A DNA stretch of 64,000 nucleotides from Corallochytrium limacisporum (taxonomy: Eukaryota; Opisthokonta). The position numbers were made by a program, and so were the translations under genes. This document shows, in pieces, positions 32,437 to 41,700 of this stretch. The stretch lies in contig PDIP01000030.1 of NCBI GenBank assembly GCA_002811645.1, forward strand, positions 152,383 to 216,382, in the 5' to 3' direction. Position 1 is the first letter of the stretch, and each line of letters begins with the position of its first letter. The notes beneath the pieces are model-generated. The model made no database searches, was not told the origin of the DNA, and saw only the letters and a program-made list of their open reading frames with translations.

Positions 32437-33072
32437 TATGAGTTAGTGGAGTGGGCCAAAATCAGTGTAATAGTACAGTAAGATCAGTTTCACGTCGTCT
32501 GGCTCGACAGTCTCTTATATCTGCCTCCAAGACCGTCCCGTGGTGCGCGGCTGGTGCGAGACTGCGTGGCTGTCTCTGCCTGTTAGGATTTTGTCCCCTC
32601 TGTCAGTCTGGGGAGTTTCCCTGCCGTCTGGACCTTTGCGCATGCTCACTCACCCGGCGACTAATGGAAAAATCTAATTTTTCCGGAAAGAGCACTCGCG
32701 AGCCCCTTTCACAGCCCAAGTACCGAGCGGAATCAAAGTCAGTTTCAAACGCCGTCGATGCGAGGAAGGAACATGGGTGTGATATGTCGTTTCGGCTCTA
32801 AAACAATATGAAATGTGCAAAAAATGTTGAACAGATGAGTCCACCAGAGGGGGGCATGAAATTTCCAGAAAGTACTCAAAATACTGAAATTTTGGGAAAA
32901 GTGTTGAACAGTGGAAAATCCAGAGAGGTGCCAAGACAGAGTCCGCCAAGAAGTACTCTCAGATAAGGAGGAAACTTTCATACAGCGAGGCCACCCCCTT
33001 GGCAAGTCCAGATATTGCCACCGACAGCGAGCTGGCCAGTCGCGACGAGCGTGTTCCCAATTCTCGCCGACA
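32437..33072. other. Head-to-head interval, TPR gene / DCP2 leader
   Basis: 636 bp with no recognisable protein frame. It is less G-rich than the other divergent intervals. The right end may hold the promoter for the small spliced frame and DCP2. Confidence 0.45.
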
Positions 33073-33293
33073 ATGTCTTCGCATCTACGCGTTACTGACG
33101 ACAGCGACGAGTACGAGGTGACATCGGAGATATCTCTTGGCAGTCCAAGCTTAGTGAAGTCTGTCGTAAACAGGTATATATATATATGCCGAAAACTGTG
33201 TCTGACTGACTGCATCTTTGATTTTGCAGACAACCATATACTCCTGATAATTCAACGAAAAGATGGTATCATAGAGTTTTGCTAACATTTTAG
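33073..33293 (+). CDS. Possible 54-residue spliced small gene or upstream ORF of DCP2
   Basis: Two exons (33073-33173 and 33230-33293) join across a well-formed 56-nt intron to give a 54-residue peptide with a Ser/Asp-rich first half and a second half ending KRWYHRVLLTF. I do not recognise it. It stops 24 nt before the DCP2 ATG, so it may be an upstream ORF of the DCP2 mRNA rather than a separate gene. The TGCTAAC plus TTTTAG at its 3' end also looks like a 3' splice site, so the true second exon could differ. Confidence 0.4.
33174..33229 (+). other. Putative 56-nt spliceosomal intron
   Basis: Donor GTATAT after exon end AACAG, a TA-repeat, branch-like CTGACTGAC, then a T-rich tract and TTTTGCAG. 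Splicing keeps the upstream frame open. All core signals are present at sensible distances. Confidence 0.6.
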
Positions 33294-33316
33294 CCGTATA
33301 TATTTAATAGCTCACA

Positions 33317-35119
33317 ATGGGAGTTTCTCAGCAAGGAGATCCGTTTGCTGCAGGTGGAATTTTTGCGGGTGCAGACCAAAATAAACAGCAGCCAACGTTA
33401 CCACAGACTGCACAGGCGCCAGACATTAACTTGGCAGGGAGGAGTGCACAAGGCGAAGCACTGGGACAAATCCTATTGTCACAACTGCAAGGAACCATGG
33501 GATCTACAGGAACACAACCGCAACAGCAACCTCCGACAGTACCAGCACCATACTCACACTATCCAGTGCCATCGCACGGACCTCCCATGCCGGGATATAT
33601 GCCATCCCCTGGAATGATGCCAGTGCAACACCCTATGATGCAGTATGGGACTCAACCTCTGCAACAAACAGTACCACAACAACAACCACCACTGGCGACG
33701 GGATTAAAGGAGGAATCTATTTTTGATGCGCTCGCCGGGATCGTCAACGACGCGAACAAAGTCAAGACGACTTCAGCTCCGATCCAAAGTATGCAGCCGC
33801 ATCATTATCCTGGCACGCCGCCTGTACCGCAAGGGCAGATGCAACCGCAGATCGTCCCACAACTGCCTGGGAGCCCTGTTTCTAAAAATTTAATGGGAGA
33901 TTTACAAAGCATTGTCAATGATGTAAACCAGAGGTCTGGGACGCCTACGGGTACCGGTGAGAAGAAGCACAAGGCAATTTTCCAGGATCTAAGTTCACGC
34001 TTTATTATGAACATCCCGTCAGAGGATCGGTCTGATTTCAATCGTATATTCTTCCAGATTGAGTTGGCTCACTGGTTCTATATTGATAACTACTGTGAGT
34101 CGGACACGAGCCTCAAGCGCATGAAGCTAAAACCCTTTGTAGACAAAATGTTTTCGGTCTGCCCCTTGTTGCAGCCGTTTATTAAGGAAGCTACAAAGCT
34201 GTACGAAGAATGGCGGGAGTACAAGTTCCAGGTTCCTGTCTACGGTGCCATCATTCTCACGCCTACACTGGACAAATGTCTTATGGTACAGGGTATGAAC
34301 AAGGGTAGCACGTGGGGGTTTCCTCGAGGCAAGGTGAATCAGGATGAGGCTCCGGAGGCGTGTGCCATTCGTGAGGTGTACGAAGAAGTTGGCTTCGACA
34401 TTACGCCGTACCTCAACAAAGATGACTATATTGACCACATTTCACCGCAGGGTAGGTTCAGTCGCCTCTACATTGTGGCGGGAGTTCCAGAAAGCCAGGG
34501 CTTTGCGACCCAAACGCGTTACGAAATTGGTGACATCAAGTGGCACTACGTTGATGGTCTACCTGATGCTATGAGTAAGCACGCCAATGCCAACTCTGTG
34601 TATTTCATGGCTCTTCCGTTTGTGCGGCCCCTGAAAAAGTGGATCAAGAAACAGCTCAAGGCCCTTGACGACGATGACCAGTCAACAGAAAAGAAGAAAA
34701 AGAAAGGCAAGAAGGGCAAGAAAGGCGACAAGCAGAAGCAACAGACTTCATCCGATAGCAACGATGCTGAACTTAATGAGCAGCTCGGTGATGTCAGGAA
34801 CGCTTTGACAGTCGATCAGGTAGAAAATGGCGTGTGGCAGCAGAGGGAAGACCCGCTTGCCAAACTGTACGGTGACGAAACGCAGAAAGAGGTTATGGTT
34901 GAGCGTGATGATGATGGCGAGACCACAGTCCATACGAGTACGGATTCTAAGGTAAAGCTCCGAATTTTGAAACGTGGAGAGACATTGACTCGTGCGAATG
35001 ATGCCTTCAACAGGCAGGCCACTTCAGGCTTGCAGTTCAAAGGTTTTAATGGTTTCATGTTTGACCGTTTCCGTCTGTTATCTTGCATGAAGAGCAGCAT
35101 GCCTGCATTGAAGAGATAA
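33317..35119 (+). CDS. DCP2: mRNA-decapping enzyme Dcp2
   Basis: A 600-residue Nudix decapping enzyme that removes the 5' cap before 5'-3' decay, in the cytoplasm and P-bodies. The N-terminal regulatory domain (Box A) starts near residue 220 (LSSRFIMNIPSEDR, QIELAHWFYIDNY). The Nudix domain has WGFPRGKVNQDEAPEACA followed by REVYEEVGF (352-360), with the catalytic Glu residues. A Lys-rich stretch and a C-terminal FKGFNGFMFDRFRLLSC motif follow. Unusually, about 215 Gln/Pro/Met-rich residues precede Box A; most Dcp2 proteins start at the regulatory domain and carry disorder at the C-terminus. A stop codon lies in frame just upstream of the ATG. Confidence 0.93.
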   Translation: MGVSQQGDPFAAGGIFAGADQNKQQPTLPQTAQAPDINLAGRSAQGEALGQILLSQLQGTMGSTGTQPQQQPPTVPAPYSHYPVPSHGPPMPGYMPSPGMMPVQHPMMQYGTQPLQQTVPQQQPPLATGLKEESIFDALAGIVNDANKVKTTSAPIQSMQPHHYPGTPPVPQGQMQPQIVPQLPGSPVSKNLMGDLQSIVNDVNQRSGTPTGTGEKKHKAIFQDLSSRFIMNIPSEDRSDFNRIFFQIELAHWFYIDNYCESDTSLKRMKLKPFVDKMFSVCPLLQPFIKEATKLYEEWREYKFQVPVYGAIILTPTLDKCLMVQGMNKGSTWGFPRGKVNQDEAPEACAIREVYEEVGFDITPYLNKDDYIDHISPQGRFSRLYIVAGVPESQGFATQTRYEIGDIKWHYVDGLPDAMSKHANANSVYFMALPFVRPLKKWIKKQLKALDDDDQSTEKKKKKGKKGKKGDKQKQQTSSDSNDAELNEQLGDVRNALTVDQVENGVWQQREDPLAKLYGDETQKEVMVERDDDGETTVHTSTDSKVKLRILKRGETLTRANDAFNRQATSGLQFKGFNGFMFDRFRLLSCMKSSMPALKR

Positions 35120-35172
35120 ATAGTTAAGCATTTCCATGTGTTTATTATCCGTTTAAAGGCTTGTATGGTGTC

Positions 35173-35895
35173 CTATCCGTCCAGAGCACCATTTCGTAGC
35201 GCTGCCAGTGCAGCTTCTGCCGCAGAACGCTCTGCAGTCCCGCTGCCATTAGCAGAGTCGCCTTGAATGGCATCAGGGCTATTTGAATCGTCATCTGTTG
35301 GTTTAGAAGTTACGATATCGTCAATCCGTCTAAGGAAGTTTTCCCGCTGCTGAAGCTCATCGTCACTGATCGTCAGTATACTTCCACATTCCTTGAGGTC
35401 CTCTCTGGCCTGCTCAATTGCCTTTCGCATGGCCTCAATATCCCTAGTGCGACGAAGAGTTTGTAATTTTGCCATACTGATAACTGTCTCTTCAGCCTGA
35501 TGCAACCGGTATTCGTTTGCTGTGTACTGGCCATTCACAAACAGTTGCTCAAGCTCAGCAATGCGTTCTTGCACGTCCAAATGCTGCGGATCCGTGTCGC
35601 TTCCAATTGTTTGCAGGATTTCAAGATACTTTAGCATTATGCTCAAAGTAACTTTCTTGAGTCTCAAACGTTTGTCGATCTTAGCGGCTGTGTCATCGTC
35701 ATATACACTTTCTCCTCCAATGGCTTCCAAGCTCTCGATAAATGTTGAAGATTTGCCTGTGACAAAGATTGGCCGTCCAAATACCATAACCTTTTCCGTT
35801 GGGAACGCAGGTGGAATAGGCCAATCGTCGTCATCTTCACTAGTAAACTGTTCAAAGAACTGAGGTGGCGGCGGAAACGCTTCCCGCTGTGTCAT
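35173..35895 (-). CDS. MED7: Mediator complex subunit 7
   Basis: A 240-residue Med7, a middle-module subunit of Mediator linking activators to RNA polymerase II. The N-terminus has the Pro-rich family signature (FPPPPQFFEQFT, later WPIPPAFP). A long helical region follows (LRLKKVTLSIMLKYLEILQ, then coiled coil to about residue 195) that pairs with Med21. The C-tail is Ser/Asp/Ala-rich. I use the ATG at 35895; the frame extends 21 codons upstream without an ATG. Its stop is 53 bp from that of DCP2. Confidence 0.9.
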   Translation of the reverse strand: MTQREAFPPPPQFFEQFTSEDDDDWPIPPAFPTEKVMVFGRPIFVTGKSSTFIESLEAIGGESVYDDDTAAKIDKRLRLKKVTLSIMLKYLEILQTIGSDTDPQHLDVQERIAELEQLFVNGQYTANEYRLHQAEETVISMAKLQTLRRTRDIEAMRKAIEQAREDLKECGSILTISDDELQQRENFLRRIDDIVTSKPTDDDSNSPDAIQGDSANGSGTAERSAAEAALAALRNGALDG

Positions 35896-36546
35896 CGTTG
35901 TGTTATTTGATTTACAATGTGTTGAACTAGCCTCACATCTCCAATGAACTCGAAACAAACTGCAAAGGTCTTGTAAATGTGAAACACCATAAAAAAGGGG
36001 ACTTGCCGTTCCCAGTTCTTTACGTTCACATTATCTCAACCACGTATTTCTTGTTGCGCTTTGCAGAGCATCTCGCGCTTGAAATAGCCAGTGGTGTCGT
36101 CCAGGCGCCGAGGGGGGCCATAATTCGGCGGGAGAGACTCCCAAGTGGGCCGGGGACCCCGCCGGAAAGAGACTCCCCCGCTCTCCCCCGCTCTCCCCCC
36201 CCCTGGGGGGGGGGGCGGTGCTAAAGGGGGGAAGCCAGGAATTGATGGATTTGACGGTGGCTGGCGAGCTCGGACGGACTGAGAGAGGACTCGGTGACCT
36301 GGACGAGGAGAGTGCAAAGTCTGCTACTTTTGAGATCCTTAGCGAACTAGAATCTATCTGTGGAAGCGATCGCTTAAGCGGTGTACATTTGTAGATGTCA
36401 TTCATGGTTTTTTTGGGATGAATTATCCCAACGGATTCGCATCAACCTCTCTCGTGTCCAACGGGATCGAACTCACACGAGTGTGCAAGGGAGCGCACAC
36501 GATTGTCAGCTTTCAGACAGATGGGCACTATAGTTCACACAGATAG
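35896..36546. other. Head-to-head interval with GC hairpin
   Basis: 651 bp without a recognisable gene. It holds a 10-bp period pyrimidine repeat (CTCTCCCCCG type) at about 36173-36200, then nine Cs, one T and eleven Gs (36195-36215), a nearly loopless hairpin, and another six-G run at 36226-36231. Confidence 0.55.
36195..36215. repeat. C9-T-G11 near-perfect inverted run
   Basis: Nine Cs, a single T and eleven Gs in a row. It can fold as a short hairpin, and with the following G-runs to 36231 it can form G-quadruplexes. Confidence 0.7.
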
Positions 36547-37090
36547 ATGAAACACTCTTCTCGGGGAAACTTTAATGTAGATAACCTGCGGCGCCTTGTC
36601 CTGCGGACTAAGGTGGTGATCTATGGGAATGCTATGAGCGGGAAGAGTGCACTGCTAGGTGCCTTGGTCGATGGGAACAGAGACATAAGCAAGGCCTACA
36701 ACATGACAACTGGCATCGCCTACAAGATATGGACAGGACAGTGTGGGGATAAGAACGATGTTACTTGTGAGAACCACTTCTACGACTGTTCAGGACAGGA
36801 AATGTATCTAGAGTTGGTGGGAACGGATTGGTCAACATGCCGATGTCTTGCTGCTGGTGTGTGATCTGACGAACCCGACGTCCTTTGAAGACGCTGAACA
36901 ATGGCTGGGACTCTTTCAGCAGAAGTCTGGACTGCAGGTCAGTGATTTAACATGTGGAATTCTTCTCGGGAACAAGGCTTACCAGACCAACTGCGCAGGA
37001 AAAATAAGGCCCCCGTTTGTCGTTACCGAACTCAGGTGCTGCTCGGTAGTCCAGGTAGCAGACGACGAGGGAAACTCAAGGGGCTGGTAG
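36547..37090 (+). pseudogene. IFT27: IFT27 (Rab-like 4) remnant, frameshifted and truncated
   Basis: The frame from the ATG at 36547 encodes a small-GTPase start: P-loop GNAMSGKSAL (about residues 27-36), switch region NMTTG and DCSGQE. This fits IFT27, the GTPase of intraflagellar transport complex B, better than a generic Rab. At about 36811-36821 (GTTGGTGGG) one extra base shifts the frame. The other frame then continues the homology (WERIGQHADVLLLVCDLTNP, TCGILLGNK). The NKxD guanine-binding motif has lost its Asp (NKAY), and the last third of the protein (SAK region and final helix) cannot be found in any frame. The shift falls inside a conserved stretch with no room for an intron. It is therefore most likely a recent pseudogene; a single base error would not restore the missing C-terminus. 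Confidence 0.78.
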
Positions 37091-37651
37091 TGAACGAACC
37101 GAACTCCCAACCTGCCCCACATTTCAACACTCCCGATGGCGAGTGATAATGCAATCAAGAGGCGGGGTGGCAAGGTGGTATTACAAAGATAAAAGTATAT
37201 AAAAAGAGTTTTTGAATTTACTTAACGAATTTGTCTGAGGCCAGCGCCGCGGGGAGGGGTGTGGGGGGAGGGGAGGGAGATGAGGGTAGGCGAAAGTGCC
37301 GAGACCCCCACCAGTGTATGGGCAGTTACAACATGGAACGGGGAATTCATTTAGTATTGAGAATCTCCCTCTTCCGCAGCGGAGAGTTTGTTCACGCGAT
37401 CTTCTGTGCCTCCCTCACATAGAAGCAAGTGTGAGGGCTCCAACGTACCTTTTGCCGCTGTGTGAAGCCCATCTATTCACAAAGTGAGCGAAGGGGAGAG
37501 GCGAAGAGGGCGGGTGAAAAACGGAGAAGGCCATCAGGCTAAAGCTGGACAACAGGCGAGGGTGAGGATTCATGATCATGATCGTCGAAATCTCGACGTG
37601 GTGGATAGTATGCATGTAATGTTATGGATTTACGGAATGTCAGTGGCTTAT
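37091..37651. other. Interval between IFT27 remnant and metallophosphoesterase
   Basis: About 560 bp where the IFT27 C-terminal exon would be expected if split; I find none. A G-rich patch is at 37245-37285. Nothing else is recognised. Confidence 0.5.
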
Positions 37652-38704
37652 TCAGATATGCATGGAATCAGGGTCCAGTGAGGACACTGAACGAGTGCTT
37701 TGATCTTCGCTACCGTCAAGGCTAGGGCGCAAGGGTAGATCCAACAGGACTGCCTGCTGAGTCGGCTGGTAATGCAAAGTGCACGTTGATGCATTCACGT
37801 ACTGCGTGATGCCATCAGTTGTGATGCCAAAGCCTTCATGGATGTGGCCAAATATGTGATACTTGGGCTGGATATGCTTCTGAACATGCTCCAGCAATTC
37901 AACATCACCAGCGCGTGCACCTGACCTGCAGAGATCGCCGTGTCCAATTGGAGGGGTGTGAGTGATGAGCACGTCGGTATCCGCCGGGATCATGTTCCAC
38001 TTTGCCTGCAAAGTGTCGCCACGGTTCATACCAAAGGCCCAGTCACCAAAACGGGGCTGCCAAGGAGTGCCATAGAATTTATATCCTTCAATGGTCACTG
38101 CCTGGTCCTCCAAATAAAGGGCATTATTGAAGTACTGTTTTACCTCCTGCGGATTAGTGTAGTATGCGTGGTTGAACCTTTTCCACAGCCGATCATAGCT
38201 GGTATGGTCCAAAGACAAGTCATGGTTACCTGCAATAACAATTTTGTACTTGTGTGGCAGTGTTCCCAAAAACTCATCAAACTGGCGGACCTCAAAGGGT
38301 GCTCCCGTGTTGCTGAAGTCACCAGCGTGAATCAAAACATCTCCGTCAGGAACTTCCAAGTTTGAATGTCTCGAATGGGTATCCGAAATGCACACAATGC
38401 GCAAATGTCCCGGCTTCCGTGGGGTATTGGGAGGCAACAGTTCAATCTTATCCACCCGCTGACTCTTCTTCATTTGCTCCCATTTCTGCGTAGGCCCTTG
38501 CGATTGCAAGGGAATCGAGGACTGCATGCCATGTGCATGAGGCCTGGCAGTTGACGTCGTGTGAGCCTGCATATGTGTTGAGTTCAGATTGAACGGCATG
38601 AAACGCCTTGACTGGGTACTACTGGGAGGTGGCGCATTGTTCGGACATGTGTTCCCGTAACTGTGATAGGCATGGGCACTGCCCGGGTTGGCTGCTCTCA
38701 TCAT
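37652..38704 (-). CDS. Metallophosphoesterase (MPPED1/2-like)
   Basis: A 350-residue calcineurin-like phosphoesterase of the MPPED/239FB group; these enzymes cleave cyclic nucleotides weakly in vitro and their natural substrate is uncertain. Metal-site motifs are in order: RIVCISDTHSRH (D-x-H), GDVLIHAGDFSNTG (GD), VIAGNHDLSLD (GNHD), LITHTPP (H) and HIFGHIHEGFG (GHIH). The first about 110 residues are low-complexity, His/Ser/Gln-rich. Two adjacent ATGs (38704, 38701) open the frame; upstream codons in frame lack an ATG. Confidence 0.9.
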   Translation of the reverse strand: MMRAANPGSAHAYHSYGNTCPNNAPPPSSTQSRRFMPFNLNSTHMQAHTTSTARPHAHGMQSSIPLQSQGPTQKWEQMKKSQRVDKIELLPPNTPRKPGHLRIVCISDTHSRHSNLEVPDGDVLIHAGDFSNTGAPFEVRQFDEFLGTLPHKYKIVIAGNHDLSLDHTSYDRLWKRFNHAYYTNPQEVKQYFNNALYLEDQAVTIEGYKFYGTPWQPRFGDWAFGMNRGDTLQAKWNMIPADTDVLITHTPPIGHGDLCRSGARAGDVELLEHVQKHIQPKYHIFGHIHEGFGITTDGITQYVNASTCTLHYQPTQQAVLLDLPLRPSLDGSEDQSTRSVSSLDPDSMHI

Positions 38705-41700
38705 TTTGTGTTCTTGTGTATACTCTTGCAAAATAGTCGCTAGAGTTCAAATAAAAACGATTTCTTCTTTAAACCTCTATAAACTGTACACTATCATGTT
38801 GTTTGCTTTTTCGTTTCTCTATTCTGTCTCGTTGATTTAAATCTAGTGATAATGATCGTATTATCATTACAATAAATTATAGACTGTTTCCTGCAAATAC
38901 CTGAGCGTATTTAAAGACAGCTTTCTTCGCACGAGAAGGAGTGAATGGACTATCTGCCCGATGCAGCCACGACCCCAAACACAGTGTAGAGACACATACC
39001 ACAGATAGATCTCCAACTATCACCAACTAAAAATGGGGGTGAAAAGACGAGCCCACCGCGATGTCCCTGTGCTACTGTGTAGTGCGTTCTTCAACAGAAT
39101 TGAACCAACAATGCTCAAAACCGCCACCATATCGCCGCGTTTGGATTAGGGACACTCCCTCGCTTCTGTGTTCTATGCCCACCTCCAGTCAATATAAAAT
39201 CAAGGATGCGGGAGGTTGGGGGAGTTGGGTGGGGTGGTGGTGGTGCGGGGACGTATGGTCTCAGCACCCCGCACCCCGTTTCCATTCGCATGCCCTCCCC
39301 CCAAAATTCACTGATTGTGTAGGACCAGAACTGTGCTTCTGGGGGCTGAGGTGCAGCAAATCGTCAACACCAGCTCCTCAACTCTCGGCTTTCCCCTCCC
39401 GCATGCTTCAAATGGAACATATATACTAGCGCGGCCGGAAGAAATTAGTTGTCGAAGCATGGGCCTGTCATGCCTTGGACAAAAAGCGAAGACGTGACGA
39501 ACAGGGAACACACTCTTCCCATCTCACAATTGAGTGTTGCGAGGTGCTTTAGGGTCACGGGGCCCACACCGTTTGCGTCCTCTTCCCGTATGCTTTTAGT
39601 CACGCTCGTTCACTATGTCTTGCAATCATGCTGAAGGTACTCTACACGACGCAGCCGCAGGCAGCACTGTTCGAGCATACGACCACTTTCATTCTCCCTC
39701 TCCCCACCCTTTCCATTCATCTCTTCATCTCTATCTCTCGTGCTCGCCGCCCCTCTTTTCTCACCCTTCCTCTCTATCGCGCTCTCTAAGCAATCTTATT
39801 CGTTCGCTGCTCCTACAATTTTCCCCATAGGAAATTGTCCATGGAAGAGGGGACATGAAACTGCGAATCGTTTACAATGAGGAAATTTTCACAGTTGCTA
39901 ACACCTCCACTCGGTTCGTTTCCCTTCGCTGTCTATTTGACATGGACCAAACCACCCAACCAAATCCTCCTAGCGTTATCTCTAATGGGGACATAGACAC
40001 CCATCACAATATCACTATTCTTCCCGTACTCCATTTAAAGGCCTCTGATAAGATCCCTACTGAAAATATGGAAAGGGAGAAACTAAGATCTTTGGAGACC
40101 TCTTATAGTGTTTCCCAGTGGTGCATGAAATAAATGACGAAGCTCCGTTACACTGTATTTGTCGCACTTGTAGGTGCACTTAGTCGGGGAAACATAGAGA
40201 TGAACTGCTTCTTTGCATGCGTTCTACCTTTCCCCAAACTGGTCTGATTGTCAGTCACAGGAGCGCATACGTTGGCTGCAGGGACTGCGGTAAAGCAACG
40301 ATACCAGCCGCACCAGGGGGCGCCGAAGAGCAGCAGGATTGTGACAGCAAGCAGCTAGGTGAGTATCAGTAGATGGACATGGTTACATGCGCTCGCGGAC
40401 CTCCCACCCCCCTGCAACAATGTTAGTGAATCATTGACGTTGGTACACTTTATGTGTTGACAATTTACTTTTGCTGCCGTCGACGATTGCACCGACCACA
40501 ACGGAACAACAGACTCGTGGGCATTACGAAATGATCATGAAAATTTTCTCTCGATTTTGTACTTTATTTCAAGAGGTACCATACCTGGACTTAACTGGTG
40601 CCGCTCTCGAGCTAACCTAAAGAAAATATTTTTTCCATCCAACCTCTACTTTCCCGAATGAGGTTTGTGTGGGGTCTAAATGGGAACACCACAGCAACAG
40701 TTCTGTCGAGGTTGTTCTTTGCTGTTGGCACTTGCGCCTATTGCCCAAGACCGCCGGCACCAACCTTGGCGTCTTTACCTCCGTTTCTCCCATAGAATCG
40801 GATTCTTATACCATGAAAGCGGAACTCATCGGGTGGGGAAAAATTAACGTCGCCGTCCTATAGTGATCTCACCTCCTCCACGTCTCTGTGTGTTGCTCCG
40901 ATATGTTAGAGAGCCTTTCAACTCTGGACCAGAGTAAACCTCGTGTTCGTCACATCTCGGCGGCAATTTTCACAGTAATTGCAGTTTGTTTCCCGAAAAC
41001 ATTGGTGAACCCCACGTAAACCTGTAAGGTGTGGAGGAAACCCACCGCATTCCTGGTTGGTGTTGGCGGCTCGCCTACGGATTCTTCAATTTTTCGACGT
41101 ATCGTAGTTGTACGTAGTGGTGCTAAATGGTATGGTAACAGATATTAGAAACGGTATGTTCAATATGGTATTGAGCCATGCTTAGAATGGTGGAGGTGGG
41201 TGGGGAAGAAGGGATGCGTTGAATGAAATGCACACGCCCCGCACAGGCTGTCCGCAATTTGGGAAGGAGGGAGAGGGGCGCAAGCACCGCTCTGGTAAAG
41301 TTTTTCACCTGATCAGTATCTAGTAATATCGGGCACCCTGAATTCACTACGGGGCATGTGCCGCGGTTTACACAAATTCAATCAATCCCAGAGAGCATTC
41401 TTGTGTTGATCAATCTGTCACATGGGACCTCTTCGAAACATATTCATTCGGTTTCTACATGTGGAAAGCAATCCTCTTCGCCCACCATCGCTATACCTAA
41501 TACATTCTCCATCTGCTAGCTAGGAAACGGAAAACTAAAACTAGGACTCCAGCCCTGTGTGTAAATGCCAAAACCGTTCGAGAAATGCTTCTGGAATCAT
41601 TGATCAACTTCCCACTACGGCGGAGGCCCATGTGTGCATTCCGCTTGAGTTTACCTTCTACTTTACCTGTCGATTGCTCCCATACTGGGCGTATATTGCA

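Noticed and set aside
36811-36864. Intron as the explanation of the IFT27 frame change
   Set aside because: Homology is continuous on both sides with only one surplus base. No donor and acceptor can fit between the aligned residues.
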